A DNA stretch of 64,000 bases from Flectonema sp. DT1601. Its lineage: Eukaryota > Euglenozoa > Diplonemea > Diplonemida > Diplonemidae. Shown in pieces: positions 29,553 to 39,306 of this stretch. Position 1 is the first letter of the stretch. Every line of letters starts with the position of its first letter. A program made the position numbers and the translations under genes. A model generated the notes under the pieces. It was given only the letters and a program-made list of their open reading frames with translations, was not told where the DNA came from and made no database searches. Location of the stretch: positions 372,001 to 436,000 of the forward strand of contig OZ025786.1 of NCBI GenBank assembly GCA_964019425.1. The letters run 5' to 3'.

Positions 29553-30092
29553 TGACTAGTCATGAGGGTATTTTGATTTACATTTGTGACAGCTAGGGGG
29601 AGCGGAGCGTAGCGAGGGAATGGCACTTTGCCACTTACCGGCTGTTGACCGTAAATGCGAGTTATCACGTTTCCTTTTTGTTTTAGGTTTTTTGTTAGTG
29701 GTGAGATGTGCTACGTTTAAATATTTCATAACGTGTTTCGCCATCTTGAACAACTTTAAATACGTTTTCGTATCATCAAATACCAGTATATACGGCTATT
29801 GACAAAGAGCCGTCTTTTTCTATGGTTAATTTTCAAGACAATGTAATGTATTAATTAAGTACTCATGAGTTTTGTAAAAAGCTGTTACAGTAACATAGGC
29901 GAGTGGCGCTCAACTATGTTCACGTGGCCTCCAGTTATTATTTATTTATTTGCAGTCATTTACTACGCTGCCGCTGACAGTCAAGATTTTTCAGAGAAAT
30001 TGTTGTTCCTTTGAGCTTAAGAATGCAGTATCAAATCACCCCTTCCGTTACTTTTTGTTGAATGTGATCACCACTGGTCGAACCTTAAGAAA
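29553..30092. other. Unique non-coding insert between duplicated blocks
   Basis: Interrupts the homology shared by 21841-23205 and 28273-30238. No gene is recognised. It has GC-richer ends (AGGGGGAGCGGAGCGTAGCGAGGG near 29595, spelled here in two parts: AGGGGGAGCGG and AGCGTAGCGAGGG). Confidence 0.4.
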
Positions 30093-30240
30093 TGTGATAC
30101 AGGTCATGTGCGATGATGTACAATGATGTTTTAATTGAAGAAAAAAAATTTAGTTCTTGGTTTTGGTTTTTCATTATTGGAATCTATGTCTTACCTGTGA
30201 CAACAACGTACAACGTACGAATCCGGGAAGACGACTGATA

Positions 30241-30990
30241 CAGACACTGGCGAAGAAGGCAGCCTTGCAATCAGTTGATCCTGAACTGACTCCGTATGAT
30301 TTCAGGATGGCTCAATGTTGTATTAAGAAACAAGCAAATTGGAAGGCTATGGGTACTGTGGACTCTTCGCATTCTTACGGCAAAGCGACTCTAGGATCTG
30401 GCCCTCAACGTTTCCTTCCCTGTCTCAACTGGAGGCAGGAGGTGGAATTGTCTCGTCTGCGAACCTCTCACCACAGGCTTGTAAAGCTACCGAGGTCACT
30501 GCGGGTTTTAAATGTTGTCTGTTCTGTGGCTTTTCAGGAACTGAGCATCTGCTGCTTGTTTGCGTTGAGACCAGGGAATTGGTAAAGCAAACCATGAGAT
30601 CTCAGCGAGTGCGCTGACACCAGATGATGAGCTATCTCTGGATATGTTCTTTCGGACCGAATGGCAGCCTTTCACGTTGTTATTGATCATCTTAAAGAGT
30701 TATCTGACAATCCGTTATTGTTGAAGTTTCCGCTTCAGGGTATTTTTGTGAGGAAGAAACTAATCACGCACATCGAAAGGAAGACAAGTTTCTCGTTACT
30801 GGGTTCTGATGTGAAGGAATATGTTATGGAACTTATTGATAACGCTTATAAAGCTACCGATTTAAATGTTGTTATTGACGACCTTTCTATGGTTAATGTG
30901 CTGGTCAATCCTGACTGGTCGGAATCCAAGCTTTCTAAGTTCCCCTCTCGCTTAAGTCGCCTCCTGCGACGTAATGCCCGAGGTAGATAA
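30241..30990 (+). other. Unassigned coding-like remnant
   Basis: Three consecutive open stretches in different frames read like protein: KKAALQSVDPELTPYDFRM (30250-30330), EAGGGIVSSANLSPQACKAT to CCLFCGF (30430-30590), and FHVVIDHLKELSDNPLLLKF to SRLSRLLRRNARGR (30661-30990). A CxxC pair (CCLFC) is the only motif. It begins exactly where the duplicated block ends. I do not recognise the family. It may be a decayed gene or a piece of a mobile element. Confidence 0.4.
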
Positions 30991-31309
30991 AGAACGTCTC
31001 TTTCCTCTGGTGTAGCTTCTTATTTTATTTTATTAGTATCATTTCTCTTTCTTTGACGAAAATTGGTCATCAGCAGTCTCTAACACTGTCTGCTCGCGTG
31101 AACGGTGGGTTTAGGTAGTCATTTGTTCCAGGTTATTCTACGTCTCTTATCGTCTGTGAGAGTCTCACAGTTGCTGGTAGCGATATAACTGTTACCCTGT
31201 GAGCTTTTCCTGGCTTTTGGCTTCCTAGGCTTCGTAAATAAATAAATAAAAAATAAAAAACGTTGGGCCAGCGGGGTCAAAGTAAACCCTTCGATTAATT
31301 TTTAGTTTT

Positions 31310-31480
31310 GGTACTTGTCTACGGCTGGGTTGATTTAGTATACCACAAAATTCTTTTCTCGATTGTAGTGACAAGTACGTGATGTCAACCTCCCGAATCG
31401 GACGGAAATGAGCCGAACGATGCGGCGCAATAAAATTGCCGCTTCGATCGAAATTTTTATAATCTTTTTTTGAAAAAAGC
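31310..31480 (+). repeat. 170-bp hairpin-bearing dispersed element, single copy
   Basis: GTACTTGTCTACGGCTGGGT, then GATGTCAACCTCCCGA, CCGAACGATGCGGC and CGATCGAAATTTTTA match the element upstream of each HMG gene in the array (37375, 41153, 44856, 48400) at perhaps 85 percent. The GCGGC...GCCGC hairpin is kept although its arms differ in sequence. Confidence 0.75.
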
Positions 31481-31781
31481 TGTCATTTTACGAATCCTGA
31501 AAGACGTCTGATTGAATATCTTTGGGAAAGGTTGTATTCTGTTGTTGTTTTTCTTTTCTTTCTTTCTTTCTTTCTTCCAGATGTTAGGCTCCCTCTGGAC
31601 ATCATTCCCGCAACCCTTATCTACATCGAAAATAATTATTATTACAAAAGTCATTTCATTAATGATGTTGCACACAATTGTTTGAGGGAATCGACTATCA
31701 ACGACGAAGTTTATTAATGCAAATTAATATCAAGTAACATAATTATTTTAAACATTCAGCAAAACAAAACAGAACAGAACA

Positions 31782-32564
31782 ATGACAATGAACATTGAAG
31801 TTCGTATTATCGGATTAGAGACGAATACGTTTCCAGTTGGCTCGGAAACAACTATAAGGTCGTTGTTGAAATGTGCTTCTTGTTCAAGTCTCGTGTGTGA
31901 TGTCTATTTCGAAGGGAATATGTTGAAGTGCTCTAGCAAAGTTGTTGATTGTGGAATTTCTGGAGATGGTGAAATAGAAATCAGATTAACTGATGACCTG
32001 GAAAGACTGACCAAAGGTCTGTCACGTTACATATCAGAATCTATTTTCAACTTCAACGTTGGCGTGTATCGTAATCTGAGTAGAAATCTATCTCCCAATA
32101 CGACATATGAAGGGGAGAGTTTGATTTCAAGGTGTGTTGTCAAAGGCAACACTGACTGTTTGAGAGAAATGATAAATTCTACTGATGTCGATCTAAACAA
32201 ACGCAACGATGAAGATCAATCTCTGTTAAACCTGGCGATTGTTTACAAGAAAAACCAGGTGTTTGATCTTCTCAGCTCAAACGGGTGTGTTGCTATCAAG
32301 GCAGACATTCTCACCGCTTGTAATGTGTGCAACGAGTATGCATTTGATAAACTTATATCGAATTGTGTTGATGTTTATCATTTCTTGGGAATGAAAGACG
32401 TCAACGAGCTCATGATATGCGCTATTGAAAGAAAGAACACCCACATCTTCAATACTCTTGTTGCAAAGAATGCTAATGTCAGTCAGGAGATTCGTCAGGT
32501 TGCTGACGACAACAACTTCTCTTTGAATTACTGGCGTGTTGGTAGCTTTAACAGAACACTGTAG
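31782..32564 (+). CDS. Ubiquitin-like/ankyrin protein, copy 2
   Basis: 260 residues with the same plan as copy 1. The first 55 residues differ from copy 1 at many positions (TMNIEVRIIGLETNTFPVGS against MNVIVRSIGLEMSTFPVDS), whereas the central stretch from VDCGISGDGEIEIRL to REMINSTDVDLNKRND is identical in protein and nearly so in DNA. This mosaic suggests gene conversion. The C-terminus is extended by NYWRVGSFNRTL. The start follows AACATTCAG (AG 31758-31759). A second in-frame ATG two codons later is an alternative. Confidence 0.75.
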   Translation: MTMNIEVRIIGLETNTFPVGSETTIRSLLKCASCSSLVCDVYFEGNMLKCSSKVVDCGISGDGEIEIRLTDDLERLTKGLSRYISESIFNFNVGVYRNLSRNLSPNTTYEGESLISRCVVKGNTDCLREMINSTDVDLNKRNDEDQSLLNLAIVYKKNQVFDLLSSNGCVAIKADILTACNVCNEYAFDKLISNCVDVYHFLGMKDVNELMICAIERKNTHIFNTLVAKNANVSQEIRQVADDNNFSLNYWRVGSFNRTL

Positions 32565-33780
32565 CCTACACCTATCAATCAGCATCGAGTGCAGTTCAAC
32601 AAACAGAAACTTGTCCGTTGGTATTTTTTGTCTTTTATTCGTTGGAGAAGATGCAGGTTTTTCAATGATTTCGTTGGTCGTATTCTCGAAAAGAAAGCGC
32701 AATTCCTAATTCTCCACTTTGAACCCGACAGTGAGAATATTGTTAAAAAACTGCTAGGAACGTACGTTTCATAATGTCAGGCTGTGACAGTTTTTTTCGA
32801 TTTTCAGAAGTTAGCGCGGTTTTTTCTGTACAATGATGCTTCTTTGCAAAGAGTTTGTCACCACTGGCTTCTTAGTACCCACAGTGCAGAAAAGTTAGCG
32901 CGGATTCTGAAAATACTTCAATTTTCCCCAAAGACAGTAAAACAATTATCTCCCCTGATCCCCTTTTTTTTCTCGTACTTTGTTAAGCCACTACACTCTG
33001 CCATGCGGTAGCGTGCATTGTGGTCTTCACGGGTATCGAAAAAACTTTAGTTCCAATTTTATTTTTTGCTGATTAGACATGTTTTTTCTCTTTCTTATTT
33101 CTTTTTGTTAGGTTAAATTAAGATCCGTTTTTCTTTTCTTATTTCCGATTGCTAGGTAGAGATAGCATACTCTTTTCTTTTTTTTTTTTAAATATTTGGG
33201 CATACACTCGGTATTGAATAACTTTTAACTCTCATTTTTATTTTGTAATCACATAGCCTTATAAGTTCGTTCTGTATCCATTTCTCAACTTAGTTGTTTT
33301 TTGACGGGTTCAGATAGTTAGCAGTGCTTACTTATGGCTGTAATTCAAAAGGATAGAAAGAAGAGAAAAAAAGAAAAGAAATTTACACAGCACACGCATC
33401 TTCAAAATGCTATAAGACTCTGAGATCTTCCCGCACACGTATGTTAGTATTTCGTACCTCTGCGTTTGGTTTTTAATATAGTTTTATGGAAAAACTTGAA
33501 GAGCTGCATTGTGCTAGTAAATAAAGTACTAAAAAGAAACTCCTTCTTGTAGTGTTTGTTCGATATAATCACGTTGAATAAAAATATAAAGTGAGTGAAG
33601 GTGTAGAGGCACCCAATACAATAAGTTACTGACTAGTTTGTCGGTAGTATTTGTATTGGTATTTCGTTTTCGCTCAATAAGTTTTCGCATTGAAAGACTA
33701 CCCTCCTCGTCTCCTACACTTTTATTGCCTGACATGAGTGCTTTTTGTAAATCTGTTTAATAGCATGTTATTTTTTCAAC
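32565..33780. other. Region without a convincing gene
   Basis: Two short open frames (32589-32774, VRWYFLSFIRWRRCRFF; 32784-33011, KLARFFLYNDASLQRVCHHW) follow the ankyrin gene closely and could be decayed 3' coding sequence, but show no known motif. The rest is T-rich. The right end is TTATTTTTTCAACAG (AG 33781-33782), the acceptor of the next gene. Confidence 0.45.
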
Positions 33781-33822
33781 AGGAAAAAAACAATAATAAA
33801 TAAAATAAAATAAATCGGAATC

Positions 33823-35619
33823 ATGGGTGACGAGCTACCCAGTTATGTACGAAAACGCCATGCGATCGTGACAGACTGGAAAAAAGTAACGATTGAAGGA
33901 GTGGATGGTTATCTGGGAATGAGTGCTCTGATAATGTGGAAATTATGGTTCGACACAGCCAAGGATACCAGAGAAGTATACTTAGGGTCTCATGATAACT
34001 GCAATTTAATTTGGAAAAAGATGACAACTAAGGAATGTCTTCTATTTAGCGATCTACGGGAACCTGAATTGCTGTCTGAAAAACTTCCGCAATGGGTGAG
34101 TCAAAATCATGCTCACATTAAGGATTGGGGATACACAAAAATTGATAATAAATTTGGTTATTTAGGAGTTTCTTCGTTCCTTTATTCAAAACTTTGGTTT
34201 GATACTAAAGCTGAAGGGTCAAGAACGATCCTAACTGGGAAACAGAGCGACTGCATGAAACATTACAGGGAACTACTGGCTACAGCAAAGCTTCAACTCG
34301 ATAACGAGTCAGATGAAGACGAGATAGTACCACTAAGTAGTAGCATTGAATATAAAGATGATTACGTACCTGAAGGAGACTTATTATCAGTAGATGAAGT
34401 CCCTCTAGACCAATCAACTTCTAGCTTATGTCGAGATTTAGTTCCGTTATCTGACGTGACGCTTCCTACTATTGTTAGAGCTATGAAGGGGCTTGGTACA
34501 GCACCGGTTTATGATTTTCATGTTCATTGTGTTGGTCTTCAAAAAGAATTAACTGGATGTTGTCTTCATGAAAAGATTTTCAGTTGGAAGCATCCAGTTA
34601 ACTTTACAAAACATAAGTTCTTTATGAAAGGATTAGGGATAACTTCTCTTGATGATGAACTTATTGATAGTAATATGATTGATCGACTGCAAATATTAAC
34701 ATCAGAGATCGCATCATATTTACCAGGCAGGAAATATCGATCCATAGTCCTTGCATTTGACAGAGTCTACACTAAGGACGGAAAGATAGACGAGGATAAG
34801 ACAGCAATGTATGTCCCCAACGATCATGTTATTAGCATGTGTAGGAAATTTCCAGATAGTATGCTACCGGCTTGCTCTGTTCATCCATACCGAAAAGACT
34901 GTATTGATGAGCTTCGGAGATGCCATGGTCTTGGTATAAGGATTGTTAAATGGTTGCCAAACACACAAATGATGGACCCATCGTCTGATCTCTGTGATGC
35001 ATTTTTTAAAGCAATGTCATACTTTGGGATGACATTGCTATGCCATACTGGTGCTGAGCACAGTATCACATTCTGTGGAGTAGACGACGACCTTGGCAAC
35101 CCACTTCATCTTCGTAAAGCACTAGACTTTGGTGTTAGAGTTATTCTGGCACATTGTGCATCAGAAGGGACGAGTATAGATTTAGATTCAGATAGTAAAG
35201 TTCGGGTAAGTAGCGTCGACCTGTTTTTCAGAATGATGAGGGAACCTCAATATGAGGATTTGTTGTTTGCAGATATATCAGCTTTAACTTGTTTTAAACG
35301 TATTAGAAACTTAGTTACTATTTTAGATTCACCACAAATACACTCAAGATTACTGTATGGTTCAGATTATCCTGTTCCTTGTGTTCCATTAGTAGTGCAG
35401 TCGGGTGAGTTTTCACGTCATGGTATATTGTCAACAGCTGATTGTCAGATGGTAACGCATATTAGGGAATCAAACCCTCTTCTGGCTAACTTTGTAGCTC
35501 TTCGGCTTTTTAAAACACCGAAGGGAAACAGTTTTCCTGATTCCGTATTTCACGGAATTCCTCATCTTATTGGAGATCAGCAAGCAGGGTTTAGCATCCT
35601 TGATCGGTTAGTGGAATAA
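33823..35619 (+). CDS. Amidohydrolase (TIM-barrel, ACMSD-like) with duplicated N-terminal module
   Basis: 598 residues. Residues about 1-75 and 85-160 are two copies of one module (YVRKRHAIVTDWKKVTIEGVDGYLGMSALIMWKLWFD against WVSQNHAHIKDWGYTKIDNKFGYLGVSSFLYSKLWFD). I do not recognise this module. The rest is an amidohydrolase-2 barrel: metal-ligand HxH in YDFHVHCVG, Lys in RIVKWLPN, His in LLCHTGAEHS, His in VILAHCASEG, and the terminal Asp in LLYGSDYPVPC. All the expected metal-binding positions are present, so it is probably an active Zn-dependent hydrolase or decarboxylase; the substrate is unknown. No intron was seen. The start follows the acceptor by 40 bases. Confidence 0.82.
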   Translation: MGDELPSYVRKRHAIVTDWKKVTIEGVDGYLGMSALIMWKLWFDTAKDTREVYLGSHDNCNLIWKKMTTKECLLFSDLREPELLSEKLPQWVSQNHAHIKDWGYTKIDNKFGYLGVSSFLYSKLWFDTKAEGSRTILTGKQSDCMKHYRELLATAKLQLDNESDEDEIVPLSSSIEYKDDYVPEGDLLSVDEVPLDQSTSSLCRDLVPLSDVTLPTIVRAMKGLGTAPVYDFHVHCVGLQKELTGCCLHEKIFSWKHPVNFTKHKFFMKGLGITSLDDELIDSNMIDRLQILTSEIASYLPGRKYRSIVLAFDRVYTKDGKIDEDKTAMYVPNDHVISMCRKFPDSMLPACSVHPYRKDCIDELRRCHGLGIRIVKWLPNTQMMDPSSDLCDAFFKAMSYFGMTLLCHTGAEHSITFCGVDDDLGNPLHLRKALDFGVRVILAHCASEGTSIDLDSDSKVRVSSVDLFFRMMREPQYEDLLFADISALTCFKRIRNLVTILDSPQIHSRLLYGSDYPVPCVPLVVQSGEFSRHGILSTADCQMVTHIRESNPLLANFVALRLFKTPKGNSFPDSVFHGIPHLIGDQQAGFSILDRLVE

Positions 35620-36559
35620 ATCCTTTTTTATAAATTGTCAGAAATAGGATACGTCGACAATCGTAGTGGGTGGTTTTTAATTGCTCCCGTTTAATTGTGT
35701 TCAACTCTCTTCTTTCTTTTTTAATAATTATTTTCTTCACCCAATTATGAAAGGCTAGCTTCCATTCCTCCTATTTTTTTTCTTTCTTGCACCTACGAAG
35801 ATTAAGAGCTGTCATTTATCATTTAATGCTAACTATTTCTTACTGTCTGCGTTTAATAAGACTTTATCTGAAATAGTTTTTTTTTTTTTTTTTTCCCTTC
35901 CCCCCTTGGGAGTCACTGTGTCATGAGTTTTTTAATTTTATTATTGAGTTCTGATACAATACAAGAGATTTATATTCGTATGAACCTAATCAAACAGTCT
36001 TCCCCCCTTGGGAGTTTTGCTTTGGAAAAAAAAAAAAAAAAAAAAAAAAAGTTCGTTGATTAGTGTGAAATGAAATCGAAACTTCCCCTTGTGATAGCAA
36101 AGTTTGTCTTGTTTTTTGTTTTCGGGTAGTTGATTACTAAGGACGGTATCCTTCAACGCTCTCTTGTCTCTGTAGTAGCCTGGTAAATTAATGACAGAGC
36201 TGACGTACAGCCTGTTAAATTTGCGTTATCATTTGGGTTTTCTTTATATTCTTCGACTTTTCTTTTTATTTTCATCGTATTTAGATGATAAGAGGGGGGG
36301 GGTATCACGGAATTTTCTTTAATGAAATTAGTAACAATTCTGAAGACGTTTTACAACACACACTTGATTGTTAGGCGTTGTTTTCTTATCTGTGGCTTGC
36401 ATTGGAAGTGAGTTTTTTTTAAATTTCTTTTTTCTCAGATTAGTTAATTTCGTTTTGAATTTGAAAATATTTATCAGTCAAAATTATTTTTTGCAACCAA
36501 AAAAAAACACCATATTACCATTTTCTCACTGAGCAAGGTAATATGTTATTTTTGCTCGA
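35620..36559. other. Intergenic region with dispersed repeat and long A/T runs
   Basis: Contains copy 2 of the 90-bp dispersed repeat (35911-35997), a direct duplication of CCCCCCTTGGGAGT (about 35903 and 36004), and a 26-base A-run. No coding support. Confidence 0.55.
35911..35997 (+). repeat. 90-bp dispersed repeat, copy 2
   Basis: Matches 2592-2682 in the same orientation. It lies 292 bases after the amidohydrolase stop codon; copy 1 lies 273 bases after the amidase stop codon. Confidence 0.65.
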
Positions 36560-36574
36560 TTTTTTTTTTTTTTT

Positions 36575-36932
36575 GGAATCGGGGAGGGTGCGATCTGTCA
36601 AAATTGCATAGGAATGTGCTTTTAAACATAGATAGTGCTACTAAAAGGAGATTAATGTCTCTTTGCAATGATAAATGTTAATTCCGACCCTGGATTCATT
36701 GGAGAGATCGAGAAAATCTGAGTAAAAATCACTTCTGGCTTAGAGGCGTTCAGCCATAATCCATCCAGTGGTAGCATCACGGCACTGTCCGATCAGACAA
36801 CCGTAGATACCAGGGACTAGAAACGGGAGTTCCTCTCGTACTACCCCGTATTGCTGTCGACATACACCGCCCCGAGGGAGTCTCTCTCCATCAGTAGGGT
36901 AAAACCAACCTGTCTCACGACGGTCTAACCCC
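36575..36932 (-). pseudogene. Large-subunit rRNA 3' fragment ending in an A-run
   Basis: On the minus strand it starts GGTTAGACCGTCGTGAGACAGG, shown here as GGTTAGACCG and TCGTGAGACAGG, and runs through TTTTACCCTACTGATGG, AGTACGAGAGGAACTC and GGATTATGGCTGAACGCCTC (36932-36740). It then continues with less conserved sequence to 36575 and ends in 15 A (36574-36560). The core to 36740 is certain LSU; the remaining 165 bases are plausible LSU 3' sequence. The 5' break lies where LSU would continue upstream. It sits 85 bases before the tandem array. No clear target duplication was found. Confidence 0.85.
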
Positions 36933-37006
36933 TAATTTTGTTTTTTTTATTACTTCCTTTCTTCCCTCCTGCCCTCAAGAGATTACACTAAGGACTAACT
37001 AACTAG

Positions 37007-37046
37007 GTTCTAAGGGACTTCAATATAGAATGACGTCCCTTAGAAC
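37007..37046. repeat. Hairpin at the start of R repeat (unit 1)
   Basis: GTTCTAAGGGAC and GTCCCTTAGAAC form an inverted pair around a 16-base loop. The same structure recurs at 40785-40824 and 44499-44538, exactly at unit junctions. Confidence 0.8.
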
Positions 37047-37374
37047 TTACTGATGAAGGCCTAAAAAGGGACAAGTAGTATAAGATTAAGGCTCCTGGAA
37101 CTACATATTCTATTACCCTTTGATGTTAGGAAACTGCAGAAATGAGTACTTTTCTGTTACTAATCTCTACTTTTTATTCTCACTTTTCTATACTAAAATT
37201 AATAAAACTAGCTAACCAAGTTCTTCTTGGCGGAAACCAGAGCCTCATTCAGGATATCACCGAATAGTCTCAAAGTAAGTTCAAAAAGACTGGTAGTAAC
37301 AACCTGCTTCACTGGCACATGCTTAGTACTCTTTAATATATTTTTGCTCGATTTTTTTTCTCTGGATCCCGCTG

Positions 37375-37540
37375 GGTACTTGTCTATGGCTGGGTTGATT
37401 TAGTAAACCACAAAATTTCTTTTCCCGGTTTTGGCGACAAGTATGTGATGTCAACCTCCCGATTTCGTTCGGAAATGAACCGAACGATGCGGCATTAAAA
37501 TGCCGCCTCGACCGAAATTCTTACACCTTCTTTCGAAAAT
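37375..37540 (+). repeat. 170-bp hairpin-bearing element upstream of the HMG gene
   Basis: Contains two adjacent perfect hairpins: TCGTTCGG/CCGAACGA (37465-37487) and GCGGCAT/ATGCCGC (37489-37506). It is present in every unit (41153, 44856, 48400) and once outside the array (31310-31480). Its place between the R repeat and the HMG exon makes it a candidate promoter, processing signal or short-element insertion. Confidence 0.7.
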
Positions 37541-37644
37541 CCTTTTCATTTTCCAGAATTTGGTCGCAAAAAATAATTTTTACTGATTTTTTTTTTTGTT
37601 TTTATTAGATTTCAGTTTTCTTCTCTATACAGCCGACTGTGTCA

Positions 37645-38327
37645 ATGCAGGCCTCACGCCTTACGAGGTCAGCGATACATCTTTCCAGATGCAGAAGCTC
37701 TTGGCTGCAAACAAGAACGAAGCCTACGGCCATACCTGTAAGTTCGTCCACACCAGTAGATACCTCCCCGCCTGTGAGGCATAATACTGTACGGAATGCG
37801 AAGCGAAGAATGGAACGATTATTACGACTCCACGATGGGGAAGAGCCACAAGTAGAAAAGAAGAATTTACCTTGTACTCCGTTTGCGGCCTACGCACGCT
37901 CTCGAAGTAAAAATTTCAAAGAAGCTGCCGCAGGGTGGAGGGTATGTCATCATATCGGTTTTTTAAAAAAATGATAAAAATAATTTGCTGTTGGCTATGT
38001 TAAAAAACCTTGAGGCTTCACGAGGTCGTGCTTCCATAAGGCGCTGCTTACTAGCTGGTATACACAACCCGACCACAGGAGATGAGTGACACTGAGAAGG
38101 TTCCGTATTTTGAAGTGGCCAGCAAAAACAGGGCGAGTATGAAGCAGTGTGAAGCACCAAATAAAAGTAGGAACTCGTACGCGGCTTTTGTGAAAGCGAA
38201 TTATGGCGATGTACGTGCTAAAGTGATGGAAGAAAACAAATTCGATGAAGATAAAGTTTCTATCTATAAACAAACAATAAGAAGAGTTGCAATACTATAC
38301 AGAGAACAACACAGAGTAAATCGGTAA
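37645..38327 (+). CDS. HMG-box protein, array unit 1 (two exons)
   Basis: Exons 37645-37941 and 38079-38327 join in frame over a GTATGT...CCACAG intron (137 bases) to 181 residues. HMG box 1 spans the intron: KKNLPCTPFAAYARSRSKNF, then EAAAGWREMSDTEKVPYFE and VASKNRASMKQ, the last part being the hallmark MSD.EK.PY.E.A.K helix. A second, shorter box-like segment is NSYAAFVKANYGDVRAKVM. HMG boxes bend DNA in chromatin and transcription. The N-terminus before VRNAKRRMERLL is uncertain: the overlapping frame (DCVNAGLTPYEVSDTSFQMQ) looks at least as protein-like and carries a GTAAGT donor at its end. This copy differs from the others mainly in the second box. Confidence 0.75.
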
Positions 38328-38535
38328 CGAATACTAATTAACAATACCGGATTCTACGAACACTGCACTGAGTGCACTCATTGAAATCATCATATCCAGT
38401 TGATCAATTTACATTAGAGCTCTGATAGTGTATTGACTAACATTGTATCTGCGTTGTTTTTTTTTTTTTTTTATAATACGAAATTATTATTATTATTATT
38501 ATTTATTTATTTTTTTAATTTTCAGAACGGAATAG

Positions 38536-39306
38536 ATGTCGAAGGATGCTGGTTGGCTAAATAACATCACCGACGGTTTAGAAAGTGAAAATAAAAGTGT
38601 TAAAGAAATTCCTGTTGGTGAAGTTAGATTTTACCCCTTCGGAACACCTGAATTTATAACATACGAGGAATTCTTACTGCTTCCAAGGTGTACTGATATT
38701 ACTTTGGAAGATGTAAGTGAGAGAAGTATTGAGGATGAAAAAATTCGAATTTTTGAAACTTTTCAAACAAAACGAGAACACGAACTTACCAACCACTGGG
38801 ATCTTCAAGAAATGCCGAATAATGAACCATCCTTCAAACATCATTCACTATTAGGAAAGATAGAATCGATGGTTTCAGCAACAATAAAATTTCTCGCTAT
38901 CTGGGGGGTCCTATACCTATTCATAATCGCATTAGGCATCATGGGCAACGCCTTTAAAGTTCTTGGTGGGAAGTCATCGGGCAAAACCTTCAGAGAAAGT
39001 TCCTTGTTATCTAACCCAGTGTCTGGTCTCTGTATAGGTATTTTAGCTACAGTATTAATGCAGTCGTCATCTACTACTACTTCTATAGTCATATCGATGG
39101 CAGCGTCTAACTTGGTTTCGGTGAAAAATGCTGCTAACTTAGTCATGGGTGCCAACATAGGTACATCTATAACTAACACTCTGGTTTCAATAGCTCACTT
39201 AAATAGTCCAGAGCAATATCGAAGAGCGTTTACCGCTGCTGTATTTCACGATATGTTTAACTGGCTTACGGTGTCAGTGTTTCTTAAATTGAAGCAAAAA
39301 ATCTAG
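38536..39306 (+). pseudogene. Truncated Na/phosphate cotransporter gene, unit 1
   Basis: Identical in its first about 250 codons to the intact gene at 49549 (start, acceptor, first hydrophobic span, QSSSTTTS motif). Identity ends after TTTCTT at 39285, where retroelement sequence begins; the frame then reads six foreign codons and stops (256 residues). It keeps only the first half of the first transport repeat, so it cannot transport on its own. Because it is preserved almost unchanged, it may still be transcribed from the same acceptor site. Confidence 0.9.

Noticed and set aside
36538-37366. TTTTTGCTCGATTTTTTTT repeated left of the LSU fragment and near 37345 as a target duplication
   Set aside because: The right copy belongs to every array unit and lies 400 bases beyond the rRNA end, so it does not bracket the rRNA fragment alone; it may mark a larger rearrangement.
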